A DNA stretch of 64,000 bases from Massilia phosphatilytica (GTDB lineage: Bacteria > Pseudomonadota > Gammaproteobacteria > Burkholderiales > Burkholderiaceae_D), in contig NZ_PUIP01000019.1 of assembly GCF_002968015.1 (NCBI RefSeq), positions 1-64,000 on the forward strand, read 5' to 3'. Shown here piece by piece: positions 56,023 through 64,000 of this stretch. The notes beneath the pieces were generated by a model that worked only from the letters and a program-made list of their open reading frames with translations, had not been told where the DNA came from and did no database searches. Within the stretch, counting starts at the first letter, position 1. The number at the start of each line of letters is the position of its first letter. The translations under genes were made by a program, and so were the position numbers.

Positions 56023-56640
56023 ATGTTTTCACAACCGATTTTCTTGCAAGGCCTCGGCATGGGCGCCAGCCTGATCATGCCGATCGGCGCCCAGAACGCG
56101 CACGTGATCCGCACGGGCGTCGCCGGCCGCCACGTCGTCCTGACGGTTCTCACGTGCGTGCTGATCGACGTCACCCTGATCGCGCTGGGCATGTCCGGCT
56201 TCGGCGCGCTGATCGAACATTCGCCCGCGCTGCTGCTGGCGGCGCGCTGGGGCGGCGCCGCCTTCCTGCTGTGGTACGGGCTGCGTTGCCTGGCAAGCTG
56301 CTGGCGCGGGGCCGCGGCACCGGCTGCGGGCGAGGGACAGGCCGCAGCTACAGCAAAGCGCGCGCTGGGCATCGTGCTGGCGATGTCGCTGCTCAATCCC
56401 CACGTGTACCTGGATACCGTCGTGCTGCTGGGCGCCGTCGGCAGCAGTCTCGCGGCGAATCACCGCGTGTCGTTTGCGGCCGGCGCGATGACGGCGTCGC
56501 TGCTGTGGTTTTCCGCGCTGGGCCTGGGCGCGCGCCGCTGCGCGTTCGTGCTCGCGCGACCGGCCGTCTGGCGCGCCATCGAAGGTGTTACGGGGACGAC
56601 GATGCTGGTGCTGGCCGCGCTGCTGCTGCTCGAGAACTAG
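56023..56640 (+). CDS. argO: LysE/ArgO-family basic amino-acid exporter
   Basis: A 205-aa inner-membrane exporter with about six helices and the LysE signature near the N-terminus (FLQGLGMGASLIMPIGAQNAHVI, with the conserved P-x-G-x-QN). It would export arginine or lysine. AGGAGG precedes the start. Its stop shares a CTAG with the stop of the convergent xdhC-type gene. Confidence 0.9.
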   Translation: MFSQPIFLQGLGMGASLIMPIGAQNAHVIRTGVAGRHVVLTVLTCVLIDVTLIALGMSGFGALIEHSPALLLAARWGGAAFLLWYGLRCLASCWRGAAAPAAGEGQAAATAKRALGIVLAMSLLNPHVYLDTVVLLGAVGSSLAANHRVSFAAGAMTASLLWFSALGLGARRCAFVLARPAVWRAIEGVTGTTMLVLAALLLLEN

Positions 56641-57626
56641 GCCGCCAGCGCCTTCCCGTGTTCGACCGACATCTGCGCCGGCAGCGCGACGCCGTTCTTC
56701 ACCGCGGTCAGTTCGGCGAGGATGGAGACGGCGATCTCGTACGGCGTCTTGCTGCCGATGTACAGGCCGATGGGGCCGTGCAGCTTCGCGATCTGGTCTT
56801 CGGTGAGGTCGAATTCGCGCAGGCGTTCGCGCCGCCGCGCATTGTTGGCGCGCGAGCCGATGGCGCCGACGTAGAAGGCGTCCGTCCTGAGCGCCTCCAT
56901 CAGCGCGAGGTCGTCCAGCTTCGGGTCGTGGGTGAGGGCGATGACGGCGCTGCGGCTGTCCAGCTTCATCTCCAGCACGAGGTCGTCCGGCATCGCGTGC
57001 ACGACCTCCACGCCGGGCAGGCTCCAGCTGGCGCGGTATTCTTCCCTCGGGTCGCACACGGTCACCTGGTATTCCAGGCCGACGGCGATCTGCGCCAAAA
57101 ATTGCGACAGCTGGCCGGCACCGATGATCAGCATGCGCAGGCGCGGACCGTGGATCGTGACGAGCGTGTCACTGTCCATGCGCAGCTGCTCGTCGGCCTT
57201 GCCTTGCGCCAGTTCGACCGCACCGCTGGCAAGATCCAGCGTGCGCCGGGACAAGACGCGGCGCTGGGCCAGCGCGAGGAGTTCGTCCATGCGGCTGTGC
57301 GCACCGAGCGGCTCCACGACGAGCTGGATCGTGCCGCCGCAGGGCAGGCCGAAGCGGTGCGCCTCGTCGGCCGAGATGCCGTACGTGATGACTTCCGGCG
57401 CCGTACGTACGATGCCGTTTTCGCGCACGGCGGCGATCAGGTCGTCCTCGATGCAGCCGCCCGAGACCGAGCCGACGACGACGCCGTCCGCGCGGATCGC
57501 CATCGTGGCGCCCTCCGGCCGCGGGCTCGATCCCCACGTCCTGACGACGGTCACGTACTCGCAGCGCCAGCCGGCGCGCAGCCACTGGTCGCAGGCGTGC
57601 AGCACTTCGAGGTCGATACTGTCCAT
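56637..57626 (-). CDS. XdhC/CoxI-family molybdoenzyme maturation protein
   Basis: 329 aa. The N-terminal XdhC-CoxI domain (VRTWGSSPRPEGATMAIRADG, GSVSGGCIEDDL) is followed by a Rossmann XdhC-C domain (MLIIGAGQLSQFLAQIA, VIALTHDPKLDDLALMEAL, YVGAIGSRAN). Such proteins insert sulfurated molybdenum cofactor into xanthine dehydrogenase-like enzymes. No such enzyme is in the window, though modABC lies 4 kb away. AAGGAAGG precedes the ATG. Confidence 0.9.
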   Translation of the reverse strand: MDSIDLEVLHACDQWLRAGWRCEYVTVVRTWGSSPRPEGATMAIRADGVVVGSVSGGCIEDDLIAAVRENGIVRTAPEVITYGISADEAHRFGLPCGGTIQLVVEPLGAHSRMDELLALAQRRVLSRRTLDLASGAVELAQGKADEQLRMDSDTLVTIHGPRLRMLIIGAGQLSQFLAQIAVGLEYQVTVCDPREEYRASWSLPGVEVVHAMPDDLVLEMKLDSRSAVIALTHDPKLDDLALMEALRTDAFYVGAIGSRANNARRRERLREFDLTEDQIAKLHGPIGLYIGSKTPYEIAVSILAELTAVKNGVALPAQMSVEHGKALAA

Positions 57627-57733
57627 TGCCTTCCTTTTGTTGCAAATCGATAATTCTTAAGCCCACAGGGCATGTGAATCCTAACGCAAAAACACGAACC
57701 GCGACGGGCCGCGGTACCCGGCAAGAGTGCAGG

Positions 57734-57759
57734 GCAAAAACGGTTTATACCGTTTTTGC
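57734..57759. promoter_or_regulatory. Perfect inverted repeat upstream of nitronate monooxygenase gene
   Basis: GCAAAAACGGT-TTAT-ACCGTTTTTGC is an 11-bp perfect dyad in the divergent spacer. It lies just upstream of a TATACT -10-like element (57772-57777) for the plus-strand gene. It looks like an operator for an unidentified regulator. Confidence 0.7.
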
Positions 57760-57807
57760 GCACGACGGCGCTATACTCGTCGGACTGCGACCGCGTTGGA
57801 GACCATC

Positions 57808-58872
57808 ATGAAGACAGACCTGCTGTCCCTGCTCCGCATCGACCTTCCCATCATCCAGGCCCCGATGGCCGGCATCTCGACGGCGGCGCTGGCTGCGGCC
57901 GTGTCGCAGGCGGGTGCGCTCGGCTCGATTTCCGTCGGCGCCGGCAACGCCGAACAGGGCCGCGCCGCCATCGCGGACGTGCCCCGCCTGACCGACCGGC
58001 CGTTCAACGTCAACGTGTTCTGCCACCGCCCCGCGCAGGCCGATGCCGCGCGCGAAGCGGCCTGGCTCGACTACCTGTCTCCGCACTTCGCCGCCAGCGG
58101 CGCGCAGCCCCCGGCCGGCCTGCGTGAAATCTACAAGAGCTTCCTCGACGACGATCCGATGCTGGACGTGCTGCTGGAGGCACGTCCAGCCGTCGTCAGT
58201 TTCCACTTCGGCCTGCCGGATGCGCGCCGCATCCAGGCATTGAAGGATGCGGGCATCGTGCTGCTGGCCAGCGCGACGTCCGTGGACGAAGCGCGCCAGG
58301 TGGAGGCGGCCGGTATCGACGCCGTCGTCGCGCAGGGTTACGAAGCCGGTGGCCACCGCGGGATGTTCGATCCGGAGCGGGGCGATCCCGCCATCGGCAC
58401 GTTCGCGCTCACGCAACTGGTGGCGCACGCGGTCCGCATTCCGGTGATCGCGGCCGGCGGCATCATGAACGGGAACGGCATCGCCGCCGCGCTGCGCCTC
58501 GGCGCCAGTGCCGCGCAGATGGGCACCGCGTTCATCCTGTGCCCGGAGTCGTCGGCACCACAGCATCACCGCGCGTTGATGCGGGCGGGGGAGGGCGTGA
58601 TCACGGCCGTGACGGACGTCGTCTCCGGCCGTCCCGCGCGCGGGTTCGTGAACCGGCTGTTCAGCGAGATCGGCGCGCCGGGCCACCCGCCGGTGCCGGA
58701 TTATCCGATCGCGTACGATGCCGTGAAGGCGCTGAACGCGGCGGCCACGAAGGCCGGCAACAACGACTTCTCGGTCAACTGGGCCGGGCAGGGGTTTGCG
58801 CTCGCACGGGCGCTGCCGGCAGGTGAACTGGTGCGCCTGCTGGGCGAGGAACTGGCTCAGGCGTCCGCGTAA
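57808..58872 (+). CDS. Nitronate monooxygenase (2-nitropropane dioxygenase family)
   Basis: A 354-aa FMN-dependent TIM-barrel enzyme. It has PIIQAPMAGIST at the N-terminus, QGYEAGGHRGMF with the catalytic-type His, and the FMN-phosphate motif IAAGGIMNGNGIAAALRLGASAAQMGTAF. Class I members oxidise propionate-3-nitronate and other alkyl nitronates. ATG at 57808 follows GGAGACC; longer frames have no support. Its 3' end overlaps the next gene by 16 bases. Confidence 0.93.
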   Translation: MKTDLLSLLRIDLPIIQAPMAGISTAALAAAVSQAGALGSISVGAGNAEQGRAAIADVPRLTDRPFNVNVFCHRPAQADAAREAAWLDYLSPHFAASGAQPPAGLREIYKSFLDDDPMLDVLLEARPAVVSFHFGLPDARRIQALKDAGIVLLASATSVDEARQVEAAGIDAVVAQGYEAGGHRGMFDPERGDPAIGTFALTQLVAHAVRIPVIAAGGIMNGNGIAAALRLGASAAQMGTAFILCPESSAPQHHRALMRAGEGVITAVTDVVSGRPARGFVNRLFSEIGAPGHPPVPDYPIAYDAVKALNAAATKAGNNDFSVNWAGQGFALARALPAGELVRLLGEELAQASA

Positions 58873-59288
58873 GCCGTCTCGATGGCTTCCTTGCGCGGCC
58901 TGGACGCGACGTGCACGACCAGCACCGCGTCGAGCGGCAGGGCAGGGTGGGCGGCGCGGTGCTTCGTGAACCAGAACACCTCGTCCACATCCTCGTCCCC
59001 GGCATCGTGCGCGGTGGCCAGCACGCGCTGGTCGTCGGGCGCGTCTTCGTAGTCGACGGCTTCCAGCGCGGCGTCGTCGACGGCTTCGATCCAGGTCTCG
59101 GCATCCTTGCCCCAGGCCTGCACATAGCGCGCACCGGACGCGACGAGCCAGCGCGCGACGTCCCACAGCCACATTTCCGCGACCTCGTCCTCGGCCAGCA
59201 CGATGGCGAGGAAGGGCGGGCGCGCGCCCAGGTCGGGCAGGTCGGCGTCGGGCGGCAGGTGCAGATATGTAAGAGTCTTTCGTTGCAT
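58857..59288 (-). CDS. Hypothetical protein
   Basis: A 143-aa acidic soluble protein (PPFLAIVLAEDEV, VARWLVASGARYVQAWGKDAETW, DEVFWFTKHRAAHP) with no recognised family, signal or membrane segment. It converges with the nitronate monooxygenase gene and diverges from the glutaminyl-cyclase-like gene. Confidence 0.65.
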   Translation of the reverse strand: MQRKTLTYLHLPPDADLPDLGARPPFLAIVLAEDEVAEMWLWDVARWLVASGARYVQAWGKDAETWIEAVDDAALEAVDYEDAPDDQRVLATAHDAGDEDVDEVFWFTKHRAAHPALPLDAVLVVHVASRPRKEAIETAYADA

Positions 59289-59359
59289 GGCGCTAGCTTA
59301 CCATCCTGCGTTACTATCTTGCTCGCGCCGGGACGGTCCGGCCCGATCCGTGGAGTCCC

Positions 59360-60130
59360 ATGAAAATCCTTGCTTCCCTCGCGCTCGCCGCCGTTTCAGT
59401 CACGTCCGCCCACGCCGCCATCCCTGTGTACGGCTTTTTCGTCAAGAACACCTATCCGCACGACCCGCAAGCGTTCACGCAGGGCCTGTTCTTCAGGGAC
59501 GGGCAGTTGTACGAATCCACGGGCCAGAAGGGACACTCGTCGCTGCGCAAGGTCGATTTGAAGACCGGCAAGGTACTGCAGAAGAAGGACCTGGCGGACG
59601 AATACTTCGGCGAAGGCTCCGCGGCCGTGGGCGACACCATCGTGAACATCACGTGGCAATCGAACGTCGGCTTCCTGTTCGACGCGAAGACGTTCTCGTT
59701 GAAAGGCCGCTTCAACTACAAGGGCGAAGGCTGGGGCCTGGCCAGCGACGCGAAGCATGTCTACATGAGCGACGGCACGAACGAGATCCGCATCCTCGAC
59801 CCGAAGACGCTGGACGAGCAGCGCCGCATCCGTGTGACGGCCGAGGGCAAGCCGATCACCCAGCTCAACGAACTGGAAATCGTCGACGGCCAGATCTTCG
59901 CCAACGTGTGGGGGACCGATGTCATCGCCCGCATCGATCCGGAGACCGGCAACGTGGTCGGCTGGATCGACTGCACGAACCTGCTGCCGCCGGACCAGCG
60001 CGGGACGACGAATCCGGACGCGGTCCTGAACGGCATCGCGTACGAGCCGAAGCAGCACCGCCTGTACGTGACGGGCAAGCTATGGCCCAAGCTGTTCGAG
60101 ATCGAGCTCGTGCCCGTCCAGCGCCGTTGA
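59360..60130 (+). CDS. Glutaminyl-peptide cyclotransferase-like secreted protein
   Basis: A 256-aa exported protein. The signal peptide ends near HAA. The five-bladed propeller of plant/bacterial-type glutaminyl cyclase follows, with FTQGLFF, GEGWGLASD, LNELEIVDG, FANVWGTDVIARIDP and LNGIAYEP. The enzyme converts N-terminal Gln of peptides to pyroglutamate in the periplasm. It converges with the oxidoreductase gene with a 3-base gap. Confidence 0.9.
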   Translation: MKILASLALAAVSVTSAHAAIPVYGFFVKNTYPHDPQAFTQGLFFRDGQLYESTGQKGHSSLRKVDLKTGKVLQKKDLADEYFGEGSAAVGDTIVNITWQSNVGFLFDAKTFSLKGRFNYKGEGWGLASDAKHVYMSDGTNEIRILDPKTLDEQRRIRVTAEGKPITQLNELEIVDGQIFANVWGTDVIARIDPETGNVVGWIDCTNLLPPDQRGTTNPDAVLNGIAYEPKQHRLYVTGKLWPKLFEIELVPVQRR

Positions 60131-60133
60131 CCG

Positions 60134-61150
60134 TCACGTCACCGCGATCACGACCTTCCCGAAGTGCGATCCGGACGCCATGTGCCGGTACGCTTCGCGC
60201 GCCTGGTCGAACGTGAACACACGGTCGACGACCGGTTGCAGCCCGGTCGTAGCGGCGAAGCGCACGACCTTTTCCAGCATCGTGCGGCTGCCGACGTAGA
60301 CGCCCACGAGCCGCTTGGCGGTCGCCAGCAGGGTGGCCGGATTGACTTCGCCGCCGAAGCCGCTGACGCCGCCGATGATGGCGATGCTGCCGCCCATCGC
60401 GGTGGACGCGATCGAGCGGTTCACGGTGCCCTGGCCGCCCACTTCCAGCACCACCTGCGCGCCCGTGTCGTCGGTCGCGCGCAGGACCTCTTCCTGCCAT
60501 TCCGGCGTCGTGCGGTAGTTGATCACGTGGCGCGCGCCGAGCTCCCTGGCGCGCTGCAGCTTGGTGTCGCTGGACGACGTGATGATCGCGTTCAGCCCGG
60601 CCGCACGGGCCAGCTGCAGGCCGAGGATGCTGACGCCGCCCGTCCCCAGCAGCAGCACGGTATCGCCCGGGCGGACGCCGTTGCTGGATTCGAAGATGGC
60701 ATTCCACGCCGTCACGCCCGCGCAGGGCAGGGTCGCCGCGTCGACGAAGCTCATCGCGTCCGGGATCCTGACCAGCGCGTCCTCGTCCAATACCACTTCT
60801 TCCGCGAGCATGCCGTCGATGTCGCCGCCGAGCGCGTGGCGGACCTTGTCCGGACCCGTCGGGCCGTCGTGCCAGTAGGGGAAAAAGGAGGCCGCGACGC
60901 GGTCGCCCGGCTGCACGCGCGTGACGCCGGGACCGGTGGCGACGACTTCGCCGGCGCCGTCCGAGCAGGGGATGATGGGGTCGTCGACGGTGACGAGGTA
61001 GTTGCCGCTGGCGACCATCAGGTCGCGGTAGTTCAGCGAGACGGCGTGCACGCGGATGCGCACTTCGCCATTGCCCAGTTCACGGTGAGGAAAATCCACG
61101 CACTGCAGCCCGTCGATGCCATCGCCGGGTAAGATCTGGTATGCCCGCAT
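60134..61150 (-). CDS. MDR-family NAD(P)-dependent oxidoreductase
   Basis: A 338-aa zinc-independent-type medium-chain reductase. The GroES-like N-terminal domain (VRIRVHAVSLNYRDLMVASG, PCSDGAGEVVATG) and a Rossmann domain (VLLLGTGGVSILGLQLARAAG) are present. The structural-zinc Cys cluster is absent, and it resembles quinone or acryloyl reductase relatives. Substrate unknown. Confidence 0.9.
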   Translation of the reverse strand: MRAYQILPGDGIDGLQCVDFPHRELGNGEVRIRVHAVSLNYRDLMVASGNYLVTVDDPIIPCSDGAGEVVATGPGVTRVQPGDRVAASFFPYWHDGPTGPDKVRHALGGDIDGMLAEEVVLDEDALVRIPDAMSFVDAATLPCAGVTAWNAIFESSNGVRPGDTVLLLGTGGVSILGLQLARAAGLNAIITSSSDTKLQRARELGARHVINYRTTPEWQEEVLRATDDTGAQVVLEVGGQGTVNRSIASTAMGGSIAIIGGVSGFGGEVNPATLLATAKRLVGVYVGSRTMLEKVVRFAATTGLQPVVDRVFTFDQAREAYRHMASGSHFGKVVIAVT

Positions 61151-61239
61151 CGCTGTCCTCCATCGGTTGATCGGCCGCCCACGCCAGGCGGGACGTCATT
61201 GTCGCAGCAAGGCACGGCGGGACGGCGCACGGTGTGAAG

Positions 61240-61704
61240 TCAGGCCGGCTTGGCCACCATGAACCAGAAGATGACGACGAACGCGATGAACGCGGGCACG
61301 CCGAGCGCCACCCAGGTGCGGAAGTATTTCCAGTACAGGGCGGGAAGCGGCGTGCCGTCGCGCGCGGCAAGCGCCGCCATGTCGCGCAGGCGCATCTGCA
61401 GCCACACGACCGGCAGCCAGCAGGCGCCCGCCAGGACGTACAGCATGATGGACCACATGATCCAGAAACTCCCCAGCGGATAGCCGGCCCGGTGCGCCAT
61501 GTAGTAGCCCGTGGCCGGCTGGACGACGGCCGTCGTGGCCGTGAACAGCCAGTCCGCGATCACGACGTATTTGCTGACGACGGCGATCGCGCGCACGTCG
61601 CGGCTCATGTTCGCGAACAGCATGTACCAGGCCGACCCGATGCCCGTGCCGAACAAGAAGGTCGATGACAGGATGTGCACCCATTTCACGACGACGTAGT
61701 CCAT
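61240..61704 (-). CDS. DUF2269-family membrane protein
   Basis: A 154-aa protein with four transmembrane helices and the DUF2269 pattern: KWVHILSSTFLFGTGIGSAWYM at the start and a His/Tyr pair in the second helix region. The start overlaps the stop of the upstream SDR-DoxX gene by one base, so they are co-transcribed. The function of the family is unknown. Confidence 0.82.
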   Translation of the reverse strand: MDYVVVKWVHILSSTFLFGTGIGSAWYMLFANMSRDVRAIAVVSKYVVIADWLFTATTAVVQPATGYYMAHRAGYPLGSFWIMWSIMLYVLAGACWLPVVWLQMRLRDMAALAARDGTPLPALYWKYFRTWVALGVPAFIAFVVIFWFMVAKPA

Positions 61705-63005
61705 CACGTGTCCTCTTTCTCGAGTTCGTAGAGCAGCCAGATCGCGGCCAGCATCGGCAGGTTCTTCGTCAGCGGGCCGTAGGGGTGGATCAGGAATTCG
61801 GGCAAGCGCACCGCGATCACGATCGAATAAAAGCCGATCAATGCCAGCTGCATCAGCCACAGCCAGCGGCGCCGGCGTAGGAACAGCGTGGCGCAGCCGA
61901 GCATCACGTCGAATACCGATGCGCCGTACAGCATCAGGGGGCGCAGCTGCTCGGGGATGCCGCTCCTGGCCAGCAGGTCGTAGCTGGCGGCGGCCGGGTA
62001 CAGGAAGGCCGAGACGATGGCCGTGGCGATCCACACGATGGCGATGGCGAGCCGCAGCACGGGCAGCAGCCAGTCCAGCTTGGCGCGCGCCCGCTCGGCA
62101 CCAGGGGCGACGACGAACGAAGCGATGTCGCGCGGCGGGCGTCCCAGCAGGCGCAGCGTGGGGCCGGGATCGGCCGCGTTGCCGCGGTCGAGCATGCGCA
62201 GCGCGTCCGGGTCAAGCAGGGCGCCGGGCAGCCACGCGCCCACGCGCGCAAGCCCGCGCGCGACGGCCCCGGGCAGCGGCAGCACGCGCAGCCTGCCCAT
62301 GCCCAGCGCATGCCGCAACGTGGCCAGGTAGTCGATGAACGGCAGCGCCTGCGGACCGACGAGGGCGATGCGGCGCACGGGCCCGTCCCCGGTCTGGTCG
62401 GCATACAGCCGCTGGCGCAGCAAGGCCACCATGGCGGCGACGACGTCGTCCACGTGGATCGGTTGCACGCGTTGCGGCGCGGTGCCCAGGCGCACGGCGA
62501 ACGGCAGCGACGCCATCGCCTTGAACACGCGCGCGCTGGCGCCGTCCGCGCCGTACACGAGCGACGGCTGCACGATGGCGGCGCGGACCGGGAGTGTCGC
62601 CAGGTAGTCGTCGGCGGCCTTCTTCGACAGGTGGTACGCGGTGTCGGCCTGTGCGTCGGCGCCCAGCGCGGACAGTTGCACGACCATGTGCACGTTGTCC
62701 GACTCCGCGCAGGCGGCGAACAGGGCGCGCGGCGTGCGCGTGTGAAGGTTCTCGAATGTCTGCGTGCCGCGCTCGCGGAAAATGCCGACGGCGTTGATCA
62801 CGGCTTCCACCCCGGAAAGGCGCGCCAGCCAGGCGGATTTGTCGGTATCGTTGGCGAAGTCGGCATGGATCGCGGACAGGCGCGGATGGTGTGGCAATCC
62901 ATCCGGATGGCGCACCGCGCACACGACGTCATGGCCTTCCGCCAGCAGCGCGTGCAGCAGGTGGCGTCCGATGAAACCGTTGGCTCCCGTGAGCAGGATC
63001 CGCAT
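61704..63005 (-). CDS. NAD(P)-binding SDR fused to DoxX-like membrane domain
   Basis: 433 aa. Residues 1-290 form an atypical SDR (RILLTGANGFIGRHLLHALL, YHLSKKAADDYL). Residues about 300-433 form a four-helix DoxX-like membrane domain (LLPVLRLAIAIVWIATAIVSAF...). This fusion is found in many proteobacteria; the SDR half resembles NDUFA9/ubiquinone-type or sugar-nucleotide relatives. It is the first gene of the operon with the DUF2269 gene. Confidence 0.88.
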   Translation of the reverse strand: MRILLTGANGFIGRHLLHALLAEGHDVVCAVRHPDGLPHHPRLSAIHADFANDTDKSAWLARLSGVEAVINAVGIFRERGTQTFENLHTRTPRALFAACAESDNVHMVVQLSALGADAQADTAYHLSKKAADDYLATLPVRAAIVQPSLVYGADGASARVFKAMASLPFAVRLGTAPQRVQPIHVDDVVAAMVALLRQRLYADQTGDGPVRRIALVGPQALPFIDYLATLRHALGMGRLRVLPLPGAVARGLARVGAWLPGALLDPDALRMLDRGNAADPGPTLRLLGRPPRDIASFVVAPGAERARAKLDWLLPVLRLAIAIVWIATAIVSAFLYPAAASYDLLARSGIPEQLRPLMLYGASVFDVMLGCATLFLRRRRWLWLMQLALIGFYSIVIAVRLPEFLIHPYGPLTKNLPMLAAIWLLYELEKEDT

Positions 63006-63038
63006 GCTTTTCCTTTCTCCACTATCCAGGAGAGTGAT

Positions 63039-63506
63039 ATGGAATCATGGAACACGGCATTCAGGCGCGGCCTCGTGGGCGGTGCCACCTCCAGCGTGCT
63101 GTCGACCGCGGCGCTGGCCCTGCTCGGCCGGCGCGACACCGGCAGCGCCTACGCGCCCACCAACGCGGTGAGCCACTGGATTTATGGCGACGCGGCATTG
63201 CACGAGAACGCGCCGACGTTGCGCCACACCGTCCCCGGCTACCTGATCCACCACGGCAGCGCGATGTTCTGGTCGGTGCTGTTCGAGCGCCTGTGCGGCA
63301 GCCTGCTCGACCGCAGGCAACCCGCCCTGACGCTCGGCGCCGCGACCGCCGCGTCGGCCGTGGCCTGCTTCGTCGACTATGAACTCACGCCCAGGCGCTT
63401 CCAGCCCGGTTACGAGGCCCACTTGTCGCGGCCGTCGCTGGCCGTCGTCTATGGCGTATTCGGCGTCGGACTGGCGCTCGGCGCGATGCTCAGCCGCCGT
63501 TCCTGA
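63039..63506 (+). CDS. Small membrane protein of unknown function
   Basis: 155 aa with three to four hydrophobic helices (near 12-30, 70-85, 95-112 and 132-150) and a conserved-looking SHWIYGD, HHGSAMFWSVLFE and VDYELTPRRFQPGYE. Such proteins occur next to membrane oxidoreductases without known function. ATG at 63039 has GGAGAG upstream; the longer frame is antisense to the SDR gene and rejected. Confidence 0.75.
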   Translation: MESWNTAFRRGLVGGATSSVLSTAALALLGRRDTGSAYAPTNAVSHWIYGDAALHENAPTLRHTVPGYLIHHGSAMFWSVLFERLCGSLLDRRQPALTLGAATAASAVACFVDYELTPRRFQPGYEAHLSRPSLAVVYGVFGVGLALGAMLSRRS

Positions 63507-63545
63507 TCCTGGTGTCAGTGTAAGGGAGACCGCGACATCGTGGCG

Positions 63546-64000
63546 TCAGGGTGCATTCACGGCCAGCTGCGCCGCGAACGCGCGCTGGTACGCGGGCCGC
63601 GCCTCGCCACGCGCGACATAGGCGGCCAGCAGGGGGAATTCGTCGAGGATGCCGGACGGCCGCAGCCGCAACAGCACCGACACCATCATGAGGTCGCCCG
63701 CGCTGAAGTCGCCGTCGAGCCAGTCGGCATCGCCCAGCCGCGCGGACAATTGCTTCATGCGGTCGCGCACGCGCTCCTCGACGAGCGGGAGGCGGTCCCG
63801 GGCCCAGGGCTTGTCGCCTTCGAAGATCCGCGCCGTGACCAGTTCCAGGATGGGCGGTTCCACGGTGTTGAGCGCGGCAAACAGCCACGTGATGGCGCGC
63901 GCCCGGGCATGGTCGTCGGCCGGCAGCAGGGCGCCGTGGTGCGTGGCGATATGAAAGACGATGGCGCCCGTCTCGAACAGGACGAGGCCGTCTTCTTCAT
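63546..64000 (-). CDS. Glutathione S-transferase, C-terminal part (runs off window)
   Basis: The last 151 codons of a GST lie in the window; the start is beyond base 64000. Visible parts are the end of the thioredoxin fold (EEDGLVLFETGAIVFHIA, with the Glu-Thr glutathione contact) and the helical C-terminal domain (ITWLFAALNTVEPP, DWLDGDFSAGDLMMVSVLLRL with the N-capping S-x-x-D). A typical full length would be about 205 aa. Confidence 0.88.
   Translation of the reverse strand, partial: EEDGLVLFETGAIVFHIATHHGALLPADDHARARAITWLFAALNTVEPPILELVTARIFEGDKPWARDRLPLVEERVRDRMKQLSARLGDADWLDGDFSAGDLMMVSVLLRLRPSGILDEFPLLAAYVARGEARPAYQRAFAAQLAVNAP

Noticed and set aside
1..64000. tRNA, rRNA or prophage genes
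   Set aside because: No cloverleaf-like segment, rRNA stretch, integrase or phage structural gene set was recognised by eye. A dedicated tRNA scan was not possible here.

Overview
The window is a GC-rich bacterial chromosome segment. It carries CzcCBA, ModE/ModABC, ArgP/ArgO, T6SS genes with a Burkholderiales-type VgrG, a large TonB-dependent receptor and a patatin. This points to a beta-proteobacterium of the Oxalobacteraceae, probably Massilia-like. The assignment is inferred from gene content and composition; no 16S rRNA or tRNA gene was seen.

Layout. 0-3 kb: a truncated LysR regulator diverges from an SDR / HbpS-like / SDR operon. 3-8 kb (minus): a lipoprotein, a TonB-dependent receptor and a small secreted protein. 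8.2-28.4 kb: a type I export locus (below). 28.6-34.6 kb: a Cys/His-rich secreted protein and the heavy-metal efflux operon czcCBA, then a MOSC-domain fusion protein. 35.3-46.8 kb: part of a type VI secretion system (tssG, tssF, tssE facing away from tssK and vgrG). vgrG is interrupted by an in-frame TGA and followed by an AT-rich cargo of an M15-like peptidase effector and a probable immunity protein, then PAAR and a membrane-anchored thiolase-like protein. 46.8-52.9 kb: small proteins, a patatin, modE and modABC with a clear ModE operator. 53-64 kb: housekeeping and accessory genes (beta/gamma-crystallin, MerR, argP/argO, XdhC, nitronate monooxygenase, glutaminyl cyclase-like, MDR oxidoreductase, DUF2269, SDR-DoxX, partial GST).

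The most interesting region is 8.2-28.4 kb. Ten small genes (19.09-22.47 kb) encode peptides of 61-96 aa. All share a 26-residue leader ending in Gly-Gly, with the hydrophobic residues at -12, -7 and -4 expected of double-glycine leaders; the cargo after GG differs between subfamilies. On the opposite strand nearby lie an ABC transporter with a C39 leader peptidase and two cyclic-nucleotide-binding domains, a PpiC-like chaperone, an HlyD adaptor and a NodT-type outer-membrane channel. Together these make a complete three-membrane-component peptide exporter. The locus also carries an unusually rich signalling set: a transmembrane Ser/Thr kinase, a PP2C phosphatase, a double-FHA membrane protein, an FHA-GAF-HD-GYP protein, a SUMF1-domain protein, and a sigma-54 activator without a receiver domain. 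An excellent sigma-54 (-24/-12) promoter lies before the first peptide gene. It is repeated before the sixth because an ~0.8 kb segment carrying the promoter and two peptide genes has been duplicated. I infer a phosphorylation- and nucleotide-gated, sigma-54-driven export system for a diversified family of double-glycine peptides. Whether these are bacteriocins, signals or surface-fibre subunits cannot be decided from the sequence.
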